Source: Rhodopirellula sp. (GTDB lineage: Bacteria > Planctomycetota > Planctomycetia > Pirellulales > Thermoguttaceae). Taken from it: a stretch of DNA of 43,101 nt. The stretch is from the NCBI GenBank assembly GCA_012728855.1, contig JAAYEH010000170.1:1-43101 (forward strand), written 5' to 3'. Positions 16,802 to 25,499 of this stretch are shown in pieces (position 1 is the stretch's first letter; every line of letters starts with the position of its first letter). Below the pieces are notes generated by a model. That model did not search any database, was not told the DNA's origin, and saw nothing but the letters and a program-made list of their open reading frames with translations. The position numbers were made by a program, and so were the translations under genes.

Positions 16802-17233
16802 ATGCTCGATCCGTCACACTCCATCGCCGAACTCCTCAGTCAAGACAAGCGTTACAAGTTCGACGCCTACGTCTTCGTTTTCGAAGCGCTCAGCTTTGCC
16901 CAGAGTGTCCTGGAAATGGGCCGGGAGAGCCCCAGCGAACCGATTTCCCAGGAGGAGGACGAGGAAAGCGACCAGCCCCAACGGCATGTCACAGGCCAGG
17001 AACTGTGCGAAGCGATTCGCCGCTACGCCCTGGAGCAGTACGGCTATATGGCCAAAACCGTATTGAACAGTTGGGGCATCCAACGCACGGGCGATTTTGG
17101 CGAGATCGTCTTCAACCTGATCCGAATCGGCCACATGCGGAAGACTCCCAGCGATCGCCGCGAGGACTTCGAGGAGGTGTACTCCTTCGATGCGGCCTTC
17201 CAGCAGGATTTCCAAATCCGACTTGCAGACTAG
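16802..17233 (+). CDS. Conserved Minf_1886-family protein
   Basis: The start at ATG 16802 (143 residues) matches the family's usual beginning, a short helix before YKFDAYVFVFEAL. Further conserved text is HVTGQELCEAIRRYALEQYG, VLNSWGIQRTGDFGEIVFNLI and DFEEVYSFDAAF. This family is widespread in planctomycetes and verrucomicrobia and has no known biochemical function. The protein is soluble, acidic in the middle and has no signal peptide. It follows ricT by 69 bases, so it could be in the same operon. Confidence 0.8.
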   Translation: MLDPSHSIAELLSQDKRYKFDAYVFVFEALSFAQSVLEMGRESPSEPISQEEDEESDQPQRHVTGQELCEAIRRYALEQYGYMAKTVLNSWGIQRTGDFGEIVFNLIRIGHMRKTPSDRREDFEEVYSFDAAFQQDFQIRLAD

Positions 17234-17263
17234 ACTGCTTCTCACTCGCCTTGGGTTGTTGCC

Positions 17264-17458
17264 GTGAGCCGCCACAAGAAGACTTCCGCCGCTGAGCGCG
17301 CCGTACTGGAAACGGCGGTTGAGGCGTCTGCCGCGAAGCGGCAACAGACCGGGCCGTCGCCCGATCCACCGAAGCCGAATCGTCTGCTGTTGGCGGTCAC
17401 CGGCGTACTCCTGGTCGCTTGGATACTATTCTTGATCGTGCTGGCCGTGGCCGCCTGA
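17264..17458 (+). CDS. Small single-pass membrane protein
   Basis: A GTG start at 17264 gives 64 residues: a charged, Ala/Lys/Pro-rich N-terminal part and one strong membrane helix at the C-terminus (LLLAVTGVLLVAWILFLIVLAVAA). The gene is 30 bases downstream of the Minf_1886-type gene on the same strand, and the next gene is convergent. Proteins of this layout are common in planctomycetes, but no function is known. The call relies on the intact helix and position rather than on homology. Confidence 0.6.
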   Translation: MSRHKKTSAAERAVLETAVEASAAKRQQTGPSPDPPKPNRLLLAVTGVLLVAWILFLIVLAVAA

Positions 17459-17480
17459 TTCCCAGGCTCGTGTTCCGAAG

Positions 17481-18281
17481 CTATCGTCGCTTCGTGATCC
17501 GCGCGGCGAGGAACTGATGGTCGCGGTTGAACAGACGCCGATAGCCAAGCAGGACGACGGTTACCGTCCCCAGCGAAGTTCCGGCGGCGATCAGGAACAT
17601 GATCACGATCTGATACATGACCGCCTGGACCGGTTCCACGCCGGCCAGCAATTGGCCGGTCATCATGCCCGGCAAACTCACCAGCCCCACGACCATCATC
17701 GAATTGATGATCGGGATCATCCCCGTTCGCACCGCCTGTTGAACGGCCCCGCGCGCCGCCTCCCAACGCGTGGCGCCCAAGGCGAGCAGCGTTTCCACGT
17801 GATCCCGACGGCCGTCCAGCTCTTCGCCCAGTCGATCCAGGCCCAGAGAGATTCCATTGAGAGTATTGCCTAGGATCATGCCCAAAAGCGGAATGGCATA
17901 TTGCGGCTGATACCAGGGCCGCACCTCGACGATCGCGATCAGGGCAATCCCGGTCACGAGCCAGGAACTGGCCCACATGGCAAGCAGGCTGTCCAACCAG
18001 ATGCCCTGATAGACGCGACCGGCGCGTCGAACCGCGGCGACTCCGGCGATCCAGGTCATCGCCAACATCAGTGCCAAGACCGGGTACCACGTCCGGACGG
18101 CGAAAATCCACCGAAGCACTAACCCGATCAGGAGCAACTGAATGACGGTCCGCAGCGACGCCACCAGCAGTCGCCCTTCCAGGCCCAGGCGAAGTGCGAG
18201 CGAGATCAGGCCACTGACCAGAATCAGCGCGGCGGCCAGCCCGATCTGCCAATAGCTCAGTTCAATGTAGTCGGCCTGCAT
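17481..18281 (-). CDS. fetB: FetB-like (UPF0014) ABC permease
   Basis: The start at ATG 18281 (MQADYIELSYWQIGLAAALILVSG) gives 266 residues with about seven membrane helices. Family signatures are LEGRLLVASLRTVIQLLLIGLVL, LLGMILGNTLNGISLGLDRL and ALGATRWEAARGAVQQAVRTGMIPIIN. In E. coli, FetB with the ATPase FetA exports iron and protects against oxidative stress. Here the partner ATPase lies 11 bases upstream on the same strand, confirming the pair. Substrate is taken from the family and not proven here. The C-terminus ends LAARITKRR. Confidence 0.93.
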   Translation of the reverse strand: MQADYIELSYWQIGLAAALILVSGLISLALRLGLEGRLLVASLRTVIQLLLIGLVLRWIFAVRTWYPVLALMLAMTWIAGVAAVRRAGRVYQGIWLDSLLAMWASSWLVTGIALIAIVEVRPWYQPQYAIPLLGMILGNTLNGISLGLDRLGEELDGRRDHVETLLALGATRWEAARGAVQQAVRTGMIPIINSMMVVGLVSLPGMMTGQLLAGVEPVQAVMYQIVIMFLIAAGTSLGTVTVVLLGYRRLFNRDHQFLAARITKRR

Positions 18282-18292
18282 GGGATAGATTT

Positions 18293-18970
18293 CTAAGCGC
18301 CCACCACTTTGCCGTCTCGCAGGACAATCGATCGGTCGGTCATACGGCGAGCTTGAGTCGCGTCGTGCCCGACCCACACCATGGCTCGGCCCGGCGATTC
18401 GCTCACCCAGCCGTTGAGCAGATTCTCGACGGCGGCGGCGGTCGCTCCATCGAGCGAGGCGGTCGGCTCATCGAGCAGAAGAAGGGTGGGGGCGAGTTGG
18501 AGGGCGCGAACCAGTGCCGCAATCTGAATTTCTCCACCAGAAAGATCCCGCAATTCTTTCTCCATGAATGTTTCGTCACGTCCCAGTTGCCCGAGCCACG
18601 CGAGGATGCGTCCGCGGTCGAATCGACGGTCCCGATGCACTTCGAAAGAGAACGGCTGTCGCATTGTCGCTTCGACGGTTTCCTCGCCGAGGGACGGACG
18701 CTGGTGCAGATACATCGCCTCCCGGCGAAACCCGGGGACTTGAGAATGCTGCAAGCGGAATCCCCGCCAGCGGATTTCGCCCCGATCGATCGGGTCAAGA
18801 AAAACCATCGAGCGGAGCAATACCGTCTTTCCGGCACCCGACGGACCGGCTATCGCCACCCGCTCGGATTCGCGGATCTCCAGCGAGACATCATCCAACA
18901 GCCGGCCGTTTCCGTCTTTGCCACTTCGGCAAAGGCCGCGGATTTCAAGGAGGCTGGCGGATGGTAACAT
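18293..18970 (-). CDS. fetA: FetA-like ABC ATP-binding protein
   Basis: ATG 18970 is preferred because the text MLPSASLLEIRGL is the usual N-terminus, giving 225 residues; the frame extends further upstream without family similarity. Walker A is GPSGAGKT (residues 42-49), the Q-loop region reads AMYLHQRPSLGEE, the signature is LSGGEIQIAALVRAL and Walker B is LLLLDEPTASLD, with the H-loop in VWVGHD. The HQRP Q-loop context is typical for the FetA/YbbL branch. It forms an operon with the fetB-like permease downstream and probably drives export of iron or another metal from the cytoplasm. Confidence 0.92.
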   Translation of the reverse strand: MLPSASLLEIRGLCRSGKDGNGRLLDDVSLEIRESERVAIAGPSGAGKTVLLRSMVFLDPIDRGEIRWRGFRLQHSQVPGFRREAMYLHQRPSLGEETVEATMRQPFSFEVHRDRRFDRGRILAWLGQLGRDETFMEKELRDLSGGEIQIAALVRALQLAPTLLLLDEPTASLDGATAAAVENLLNGWVSESPGRAMVWVGHDATQARRMTDRSIVLRDGKVVGA

Positions 18971-19563
18971 ATCGAGAAACAAACCAATAGCAGCCGGTCT
19001 GCTGCAACGACGCCACTTGTGGGGTAAGCTGCTTTGGAATGATCGCAAGAAAGGCGGCCAGCCCGCACAGGCCGCTCAAACGCTGACCGGGGGTGGAACC
19101 CGGCTGCAACCGTGGGCGGCTGAGTCGCAGGCGCGTCCCCCTGAAACACGAGAGGTGGCATTCACGCCTGGTCCCACCCACCGTCGCTCACGCGCTATTC
19201 CGCGGACTGTCCAAGCCAAGGCCGTCCCCGTCACAGCAGCAACTCAAGGGGTTCGACACCGGAACCTGCGGGTGGCTCAACGGTGCGGGGAACAGTCATG
19301 GTCGCGCAGGCTGGCCGCCAAAAAACTGCCAATTCTCTGACTAATCCATCAATGTAATAGGTTGCTCAACCGCTGCAAGCCTTTTTCTTGCTATAGACTG
19401 AATTTTGTCGCAGCGCGTCCCCGAAGGGAGCCTGCGGCCCTTGTACCGCCCGTTGCACCGTGCGAAAATCCGGCATGGCTGAAAATGGCTGAAAATCGGC
19501 GACACGCAATCGCCGGGTCGATTTACGCCCCGTGCCAGGCGTCGCCGACGACGAGGAGTGATG
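18971..19563. other. 593-base gap between fetA and groES
   Basis: No gene or RNA is supported. Short open frames here have no start context or recognisable product. A tandem 10-base repeat, ATGGCTGAAA twice, lies at 19475-19494. The region must hold the divergent promoters of fetA and groES, but I cannot place them with confidence, and no CIRCE-type element for heat-shock control was found. Confidence 0.5.
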
Positions 19564-19851
19564 ATGAAACTTGTACCTTTGGGCGAAAATGTCATCGTGA
19601 AGCGGACCGAGGAGGACGAAACGACCCCGGGTGGGATTGTCTTGCCGGAAACGGCGAGAGATCAACCGCAGACCGGCCGTGTCCTTTCCGTCGGAGACGG
19701 ACGGCGACTATCCGACGGCACACGGCTTCGGAGCCCGGTTAACGAGGGGGACCGAATCCTTTTCAAGTCCTGGACGGGCAACGAGGTCCAAATCGACGGC
19801 GAAACGCTGCTCATCCTCGACCAAGACGAGATTCTCGCCCTCGTTGTCTGA
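19564..19851 (+). CDS. groES: Co-chaperonin GroES (Cpn10)
   Basis: ATG 19564 is chosen because GAGGAG ends five bases upstream; two alternative starts lie immediately before. The 95-residue protein begins MKLVPLGENVIVKR and shows DETTPGGIVLPETARDQPQTGRVLSVG, with the mobile-loop and GIVLP motif that contacts GroEL, then VNEGDRILFKSWTGNEV and ILDQDEILALV. Length is normal. No groEL follows; the next gene is a secreted squalene-cyclase-like protein. Planctomycetes often have several groES/groEL copies, so this may serve a GroEL encoded elsewhere. Confidence 0.93.
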   Translation: MKLVPLGENVIVKRTEEDETTPGGIVLPETARDQPQTGRVLSVGDGRRLSDGTRLRSPVNEGDRILFKSWTGNEVQIDGETLLILDQDEILALVV

Positions 19852-19958
19852 AGCGTCCTTCGCGCGGAGCTACAATAGAAAATAGCCTTGAGGCGCGCTC
19901 AAAGAAGCGGTCTTGAGACTCCCAGCGGTTCACAACTCTGAATTCCGCGAGGTGGATA

Positions 19959-21125
19959 ATGCACTTGGATTGGATTTCTCCGCGGCTAGTGGCTGCCGCG
20001 ATGGCCATTGTCGGCTGCTGTACGATTGCCGGTTCGGGAGTGGCGGCTAACTCCTCCGCCGAACGAGACCGATCGCCCGCGGCGGTTTACCAAAAAACTG
20101 TCGATCAGGCCATCGGGTTTCTCCAAAACAAAGCCTTGACGCCGGATGGTTCCTACGCACCCCACGCCGGTCCAGGGGTGACGGCAATCGTCACCGCGGG
20201 ATTGTTGCGCAACGGCCGGGCGGCGAGCGATCCCTTGGTCGCCAAGAGCTTGAAGTATCTGGAACATTTCATCCGTCCCGATGGCGGCATCTATGCCGAA
20301 GATTCGCTCTACCGCAACTACGAGACGTGTCTGGCGATTCTCACCTTCACGGAAGCGAACCGCGACGGTCGCTATGACGACGCCCTGGAAAAGGCGGACC
20401 GTTTTCTCAAAGGCGAGCAGTGGGACGAAAGCGAAAACATCGACCACACCAACAACAGCTATGGCGGCGCCGGCTACGGAAACCACAAACGCCCCGATCT
20501 TTCCAATACGAGCTTCCTGGTCGATGCCCTCACCGCGGTTGGCACCGGACCGGAAGACGAGGCCATGAAAAAAGCGCTGATCTTCGTCTCGCGATGCCAG
20601 AACCTGGAGACCGAGCACAACACCACGGAGTTCTCCGCCAAGAATCCGGACGGCGGCTTCTATTACACGCCGGCGGCCGGCGGCACCAGCCAAGCCGGCG
20701 AAACACCGAACGGGGGATTGCGAAGTTACGGTTCGATGACCTACGCCGGGCTGAAGAGCATGATCTACGCCGGCGTGGGGCCGGAGGATCCACGCGTCAA
20801 GGCGGCGTTCGACTGGATCCGGGAACACTACGACATCGAGTCGAATCCCGGCATGGGCGATGCCGGCCTGTACTACTACTACCACACTTTTGCCAAGGCG
20901 CTCGACGCGATGGATGTTGACGTAGTCGAAGACACGGCGGGTGTCGAGCACGATTGGCGACGCGACCTTCTCGGGGAGTTGGCCGCCCGTCAACAGCCGG
21001 ACGGCTCCTGGGTCAACGAGAATTCTCGCTGGCTGGAAGGCGAACCGTCGCTGGTCACCGGCTATGCGCTGCTGGCGCTCTCCTACTGCCGGCCGAACGC
21101 CGACCGGCAGGCGGCGGAGAAGTAG
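19959..21125 (+). CDS. Secreted prenyltransferase/squalene-cyclase-repeat protein
   Basis: The 388-residue protein begins with a signal peptide (AAAMAIVGCCTIAGSGVAAN). The rest is made of alpha-alpha repeats of the prenyltransferase/squalene oxidase type, with QQPDGSW-like elements: LTPDGSYAPH, RPDGGIYAE, NPDGGFYYTP and RQQPDGSWVNENSRW. Such secreted proteins are abundant in planctomycetes. The catalytic DxDD motif of squalene-hopene cyclases is not visible, so enzymatic cyclisation is doubtful and the fold may serve binding or structure. GAGGTGG before the ATG is a plausible ribosome site. The beta-CASP gene follows nine bases after the stop. Confidence 0.85.
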   Translation: MHLDWISPRLVAAAMAIVGCCTIAGSGVAANSSAERDRSPAAVYQKTVDQAIGFLQNKALTPDGSYAPHAGPGVTAIVTAGLLRNGRAASDPLVAKSLKYLEHFIRPDGGIYAEDSLYRNYETCLAILTFTEANRDGRYDDALEKADRFLKGEQWDESENIDHTNNSYGGAGYGNHKRPDLSNTSFLVDALTAVGTGPEDEAMKKALIFVSRCQNLETEHNTTEFSAKNPDGGFYYTPAAGGTSQAGETPNGGLRSYGSMTYAGLKSMIYAGVGPEDPRVKAAFDWIREHYDIESNPGMGDAGLYYYYHTFAKALDAMDVDVVEDTAGVEHDWRRDLLGELAARQQPDGSWVNENSRWLEGEPSLVTGYALLALSYCRPNADRQAAEK

Positions 21126-21134
21126 ACAACGGCA

Positions 21135-22535
21135 ATGAGACTACACTTCCTCGGCGCCAACCGCCAGGTAACGGGTTCGCGCCATTATCTGGACGTCGGC
21201 GACACGAAGATCCTCATCGACTGCGGCATGTTCCAGGAGCGGCCCTACTTGGATCGCAACTGGGAGGCGTGTCCGGTGCCGGCGGATCAAATTCAAGCCG
21301 TCATCCTGACCCACGCGCACCTGGATCACTGCGGACTGCTCCCCAAGCTTGTCCGCGAGGGGTTTCGCGGGCCGGTCTTCACGACCCCGGCCTCGGCCGA
21401 TCTGGCCGAGTTGATTCTGCGCGATTCCGCCGAGATTCAGGCGGAGGACGTGGCCTTCAAACGAAAACGCCATCGCAAGGAAGGCCGCCGGCCGAAGCAC
21501 CCCGAGGTGCCGCTCTACACGCTGGAGGACGTCCAGCACGCGATGCGCCGGCTGGAGCCGATCCGCTACGGCCAGCCGGTTCGAATCAGCGACTCCGTCT
21601 CGGCGACGTTCCACGACGCCGGACACATTCTCGGATCCTCGATCGTCGAGGTGACCGTCAGCCAGGGCGGCGCGATAGAGCGGATCGTATTCACCGGCGA
21701 CCTGGGGCAGTGGAACAAGCCGATCCTTCGGGATCCGACGATGCTCTCGGCCGCCGATTTTATCGTCATGGAATCGACCTACGGCGATCGCGATCACCCA
21801 ATCAATCACGGCATTGAATCGGAACTCGCCGAGTTGATCCACGCCACGGTTTCGGTTGGTGGAAAGGTGGTGATTCCCACCTTCGCCGTGGAAAGGGCGC
21901 AGGAGTTGATGTTCTATATCAGCCGACTCGTCGCGGACCGGCGAATCCCTGCGGTTCCCATTTTCCTCGATAGCCCCATGGCCGTGGACGTGACCGGTGT
22001 GTTCGAGCGCCACCGCGAATGCTTCGATGAAGAAACTTGGGCGATGATTTCCTCGAATCGGTCGCCATTGCGATTCCCCGGACTGCAATTGATTTCCAGC
22101 AGCGAAGACTCTCGCAAGATCAACGATCTGGAGGAACCGGCGATCATCATGGCCACTTCCGGCATGTGTACCGCCGGCCGTATCAAACACCATCTAGCGC
22201 ACAATATCCACAAATCCGAGAGCGCCATTCTCTTCGTCGGCTATCAGGTGCCGGGCACTCTGGGGCGCCAGATTCTCGACGGCAATCCCCAGGTTCGCAT
22301 CCACGGCCGCACCTGGAAGGTCCGTGCGAAAATCGCTCAGGTCCACGGCTTCTCCGGCCACGCCGATCGCTCGGCGCTGCTGCGTTGGCTCGGCGGGTTC
22401 CGCACTCCGCCGCGGCGGCTGTTTCTCACCCACGGTGAAGAGCAGGTCTCGCTGAACCTGGCGGCGGAGATTCGCGAAAAGATGAACTGGCGAGTAAGCG
22501 TGCCGCAGTACCTTGAGGACGTGGACCTGACGTAA
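21135..22535 (+). CDS. Metallo-beta-lactamase/beta-CASP ribonuclease (CPSF73-like)
   Basis: The 466-residue enzyme has the zinc site HAHLDH (H60, H62, D64, H65), the MBL motif GHILGSSIVE, the GDLGQWNKPIL segment with its Asp ligand, and MESTYGDRDH. The beta-CASP insert starts near IPTFAVERAQELM and includes PIFLDSPMAVDVT, and the RMMBL C-terminus contains QVHGFSGHADRSALLRW and LTHGE. These are features of RNA-processing nucleases related to CPSF-73 and the bacterial/archaeal YSH1-type group. It likely cuts or trims RNA in the cytoplasm; the substrate is unknown. Length and motifs are complete. A family B hairpin lies nine bases after the stop. Confidence 0.92.
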   Translation: MRLHFLGANRQVTGSRHYLDVGDTKILIDCGMFQERPYLDRNWEACPVPADQIQAVILTHAHLDHCGLLPKLVREGFRGPVFTTPASADLAELILRDSAEIQAEDVAFKRKRHRKEGRRPKHPEVPLYTLEDVQHAMRRLEPIRYGQPVRISDSVSATFHDAGHILGSSIVEVTVSQGGAIERIVFTGDLGQWNKPILRDPTMLSAADFIVMESTYGDRDHPINHGIESELAELIHATVSVGGKVVIPTFAVERAQELMFYISRLVADRRIPAVPIFLDSPMAVDVTGVFERHRECFDEETWAMISSNRSPLRFPGLQLISSSEDSRKINDLEEPAIIMATSGMCTAGRIKHHLAHNIHKSESAILFVGYQVPGTLGRQILDGNPQVRIHGRTWKVRAKIAQVHGFSGHADRSALLRWLGGFRTPPRRLFLTHGEEQVSLNLAAEIREKMNWRVSVPQYLEDVDLT

Positions 22536-22544
22536 GACCCAGGT

Positions 22545-22569
22545 AGATCCCGCTTGCCGAGCGGGATCT
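22545..22569. repeat. Hairpin repeat family B, single copy
   Basis: AGATCCCGCT, loop TGCCG, AGCGGGATCT: a perfect ten-base stem. It matches the arms of the inverted pair at 8507-8614. It lies between the convergent stops of the beta-CASP gene and the GTPase gene and could serve as a stop signal, although no T-run follows. Confidence 0.85.
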
Positions 22570-22631
22570 TGCTGCACGAGTCAATCCCGGTAATCAGAAC
22601 CTACCGGAGAATTAAGAAGTCCTTCTCCTGA

Positions 22632-24503
22632 TCAGCCGGACGGCGTTGCCGCGATTCCCGCCACGCCGCTGCGTAGCCGCGCCACGGTCTCTTCCACCCG
22701 TCGAAACGGGGCGGATTGCGGCAGTTCCGCGCCACGGTGCAGTTCGCTGAGCAGTTCACCCAAGAGTTCGTTCTCCAGCCAGGCGGCAAGCCAGGCGGCT
22801 CGCTGCTGGGCATAGCGAGACTGCAGCCGGTTGAAGAGCCTGCCGGCCGCCTGTCGTACGCCCTCGCTGGTGCTGCTCACCAGTGCTTCGCCGCCGCCGG
22901 CGATGCCGCCGGTAATGGCCGCTTCGGTCGCCAGGTTCCCGACCGTATGGCCGGCGGCTTGCACCGCCGCCTGCCCGACGAGGTCGCCCGCCACCACCCA
23001 GCCGCTGACAACCAGCGAAATCGTGATCGCCGGCCTCGCAATCGCCATAGCGTTGTCCAAGGACCGCAGAAAAGTCACCGCCCCAGGCCGCGTGTCTCGC
23101 CAGGCGTCTAACTCCAAGCGGAGGAAGGTGCGGTAATCGTCGTCAACCGCCGGCAATTCCTTGTGGGCCTGCCGGACCCGGACGAGGAGTTGTTCGCGCG
23201 CGTTGCCGCCCAGTAGACCGAGCAAATAGGGACGCAGCGTGTCGTTGCCGACCTGCGACAGCCGCTCCAGCTCGTCGAGCATTTTTTCGACGGCCAGCAG
23301 GATGGCGTCTCGCTCGCGCTGGCGGAAGGTAACCACCGGCTGAGAACTTGCGCCCCTTGTTTCCCACGCCTTGCGAATCGGCCACATCACGCCCTCACCG
23401 AGCATGCGATAGAACCCGTGGATGTTTCGCGACCAGGGGCTCCGCGCAGCGTCCCACCAGTCGCGGATCTCGTCGACCAGAACTCCGGCGGGCAGCGTCG
23501 GCCAGGCCACCCGCGCCATCTCCGTTGCGGTAAGCGCCCGGTGAGCCGCTTCGTACTCGCCGGCAGCCGCTCGGATTCGGGCAAGCCAGCTCGGGGCACC
23601 GTCGACCGGGTCGAGCACGCGCGCCAGCGCCCCGCGGAACGTGCGAATCTTGATCTCGTCGAACCGCATCGCGGCAAGCTCTGCGCGAAGGCTGGACGGC
23701 TCGGCGGGCGGTGTGTGCCCGTCGCGCCCGACCGAATAGAACGGCAGCCGCAGCGCGTGCGACGCCGCCCGATCGTACGGCACCACGTAGACCAGATCCG
23801 GCTCCGCGCCGGTCTCGGCAACGAACGTGGCCAGCCATTGTGGCCAGAAATGCCGATCCTCCGTCGCATCGCATTGGTTGAACACGATGACGATCGGCTT
23901 ATCGGCCTCGACCGCCTCGCGAAAGAACTGTTTCACGGCGGCGTCGTTATATTTCTGCTGCGTGAGCACCGCGATAAGAACGTCGGCCGACTGACGGATC
24001 AGCCGTGCGCGATGCCAGTTCACTTTGGCGTCCGAATCGACGTCCGGCGCGTCCAGCAGCAAGAGCCGTGGCGGCACATGCTCGCCCACCCGCCAGAACA
24101 AGAGGTGGGCATCGCATTCGCCAAGCGGATCCTCCGACGACTGCCACGGCCGAAGCTCGAAACCGTCGAACAGCCGGCCAAGCGCCTGCGGATCGTCCAT
24201 ACCCGGCGGGACGAGACAGACCGGATGTTTGGTTCCGGCGGCCAGAGCGCTGACACCGCTCGCCACTTCGCCCGCCAAGTGATTGAAGAGAACGGACTTG
24301 CCAATGTTCGTTCCGCCCACGACACCCACGACCAACAGCGGTTCGCTCTCCGCCTGCGGCAGGAGCTTGTGCCGCAACAACTCATGCCATCCCTCATCGG
24401 ATGGAGAAGCAACCCCGATTTCTCCAGCTTTTCCGATCAAGACCGTCAACGCGCGGCCGAGTTGCTGGATATCGGCGGACAAAGCTCGAAATGGCGTGGT
24501 CAT
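22632..24503 (-). CDS. Large membrane-associated GTPase, dynamin/Era-like
   Basis: Start at ATG 24503 (MTTPFRALSADIQQLG) gives 623 residues. The G domain has the P-loop GGTNIGKS at 63-70, a G3-like DAPD at 151-154 (in place of DxxG) and NQCD at 209-212 (the G4 NKxD with Gln). A helical region follows, and near the end is a hydrophobic membrane segment (ARPAITISLVVSGWVVAGDLVG) followed by a Gly/Ala-rich stretch with repeated small residues. The layout resembles bacterial dynamin-like or DUF697-type GTPases that act on membranes. The G3 and G4 changes are notable, so GTP binding should be tested. Function unknown. No operon partner is seen. Confidence 0.75.
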   Translation of the reverse strand: MTTPFRALSADIQQLGRALTVLIGKAGEIGVASPSDEGWHELLRHKLLPQAESEPLLVVGVVGGTNIGKSVLFNHLAGEVASGVSALAAGTKHPVCLVPPGMDDPQALGRLFDGFELRPWQSSEDPLGECDAHLLFWRVGEHVPPRLLLLDAPDVDSDAKVNWHRARLIRQSADVLIAVLTQQKYNDAAVKQFFREAVEADKPIVIVFNQCDATEDRHFWPQWLATFVAETGAEPDLVYVVPYDRAASHALRLPFYSVGRDGHTPPAEPSSLRAELAAMRFDEIKIRTFRGALARVLDPVDGAPSWLARIRAAAGEYEAAHRALTATEMARVAWPTLPAGVLVDEIRDWWDAARSPWSRNIHGFYRMLGEGVMWPIRKAWETRGASSQPVVTFRQRERDAILLAVEKMLDELERLSQVGNDTLRPYLLGLLGGNAREQLLVRVRQAHKELPAVDDDYRTFLRLELDAWRDTRPGAVTFLRSLDNAMAIARPAITISLVVSGWVVAGDLVGQAAVQAAGHTVGNLATEAAITGGIAGGGEALVSSTSEGVRQAAGRLFNRLQSRYAQQRAAWLAAWLENELLGELLSELHRGAELPQSAPFRRVEETVARLRSGVAGIAATPSG

Positions 24504-24750
24504 GAAGCGGCAAACAGGCTGGTTATGTCGGAACCTTACAAAAAGCATAGCGGGGTACCCGAAAGGGCGAAAGCGGTCCGTTTCCAAGATGGGATTCATT
24601 TCCTTCTAGAGAGTGCTAACAGCCCTGCTCCATCGGTTGAGCGGCATTGAAAACCCGGAGGAAAAATCGCATACTTAAGAGTTTGAAACCACCACGTTGG
24701 CCACGAGCGCCCCTGGGCTCATCAATACCCCGTCGCTCGGGGAGGATTTC

Positions 24751-25098
24751 GTGCAACGCATCATGTTTAAGTCCAAGATCCACCGGGCCACGCTGACCGG
24801 TACGGAATTGGATTACGAGGGAAGCATTGCGATCGACCGCAATCTGCTGGAGGCGGCCGATATGCTCCCCGGCGAACAGGTTCACGTCCTGAACCTCAAC
24901 AACGGTTCCCGACTGGTGACCTACATCATCGAAGCCGAGGCGGGATCGGGCACGATGATGCTCAACGGACCGGCCGCCCGCATGGGCTTGCCCGGAGACC
25001 GGGTCGTCGTGCTCAGTTATTGCACCGTCGACGAAAACGAAGCGAAGGCGTTCCGGCCCAAGGTCGTTCGGGTCAGCGAGCGAAACGCCTTGCTCTAG
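24751..25098 (+). CDS. panD: Aspartate 1-decarboxylase proenzyme
   Basis: GTG 24751 is preferred: GGGGAGG lies five bases upstream and the numbering then agrees with the E. coli enzyme. The 115-residue protein reads QRIMFKSKIHRATLTGTEL followed by the self-cleavage site YEGSIAID, with Gly24-Ser25 and the catalytic Lys9 in place. Cleavage creates the pyruvoyl group that decarboxylates aspartate to beta-alanine for pantothenate and coenzyme A synthesis. The later text NGSRLVTYIIEAEAGSGTMMLNGPAA is typical. The 247-base gap upstream contains no gene. No PanM-like maturation factor is seen nearby. Confidence 0.95.
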   Translation: MQRIMFKSKIHRATLTGTELDYEGSIAIDRNLLEAADMLPGEQVHVLNLNNGSRLVTYIIEAEAGSGTMMLNGPAARMGLPGDRVVVLSYCTVDENEAKAFRPKVVRVSERNALL

Positions 25099-25499
25099 TG
25101 CCAGGCCGTGGCGGCGGTCACCGCGGATAGCGACAAGTGGCTGAAGTGCCATCTCTTTGCGAGTTATCCGTGTACGGGGCGGTCGGGGACTGGTCCATGG
25201 TTCGGCGAGTGGATGCTTTTCGGCGGCAACACGGATAAGAGAACCTGGCAGAACGGGGACTGGCTCCGAGCGAATCATCCGTAAAACACGCAGAATATGT
25301 GTCCGGGCGAGGTGCCTGTCTCCGTTTTGTCAGGGCATCTAAGAAGAATCATCGCTGCAATCCGTCGGATCCGCGCCGCCGGTTTTTCCAGCCTCGGCTG
25401 CCTCTCACCGGATAACCTATATTTAATGGTAGCGGAAGCGGACAGCGCATCCTCACGATCCGAACTACCACGAAACCGCAAGTTGCGAAGGATCTCCCC
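25099..25499. other. 401-base gap with degenerate repeat structure
   Basis: No gene is supported. TTATCCGTGT at 25164-25173 pairs with ACACGGATAA at 25229-25238. The ten bases CGGGGACTGG occur directly repeated at 25184-25193 and 25254-25263. A shorter version of the ATCCGTGT / ACACGGAT pair lies at 40673-40721. These look like remnants of another dispersed repeat, but too degenerate to define. Confidence 0.4.

Noticed and set aside
19245..19265. tRNA or tmRNA T-arm (GGGGTTCGACACC)
   Set aside because: No acceptor stem, anticodon arm or CCA end could be found around it.
18971..19563. SRP RNA or RNase P RNA in the gap before groES
   Set aside because: None of the conserved core sequences of these RNAs was recognised.
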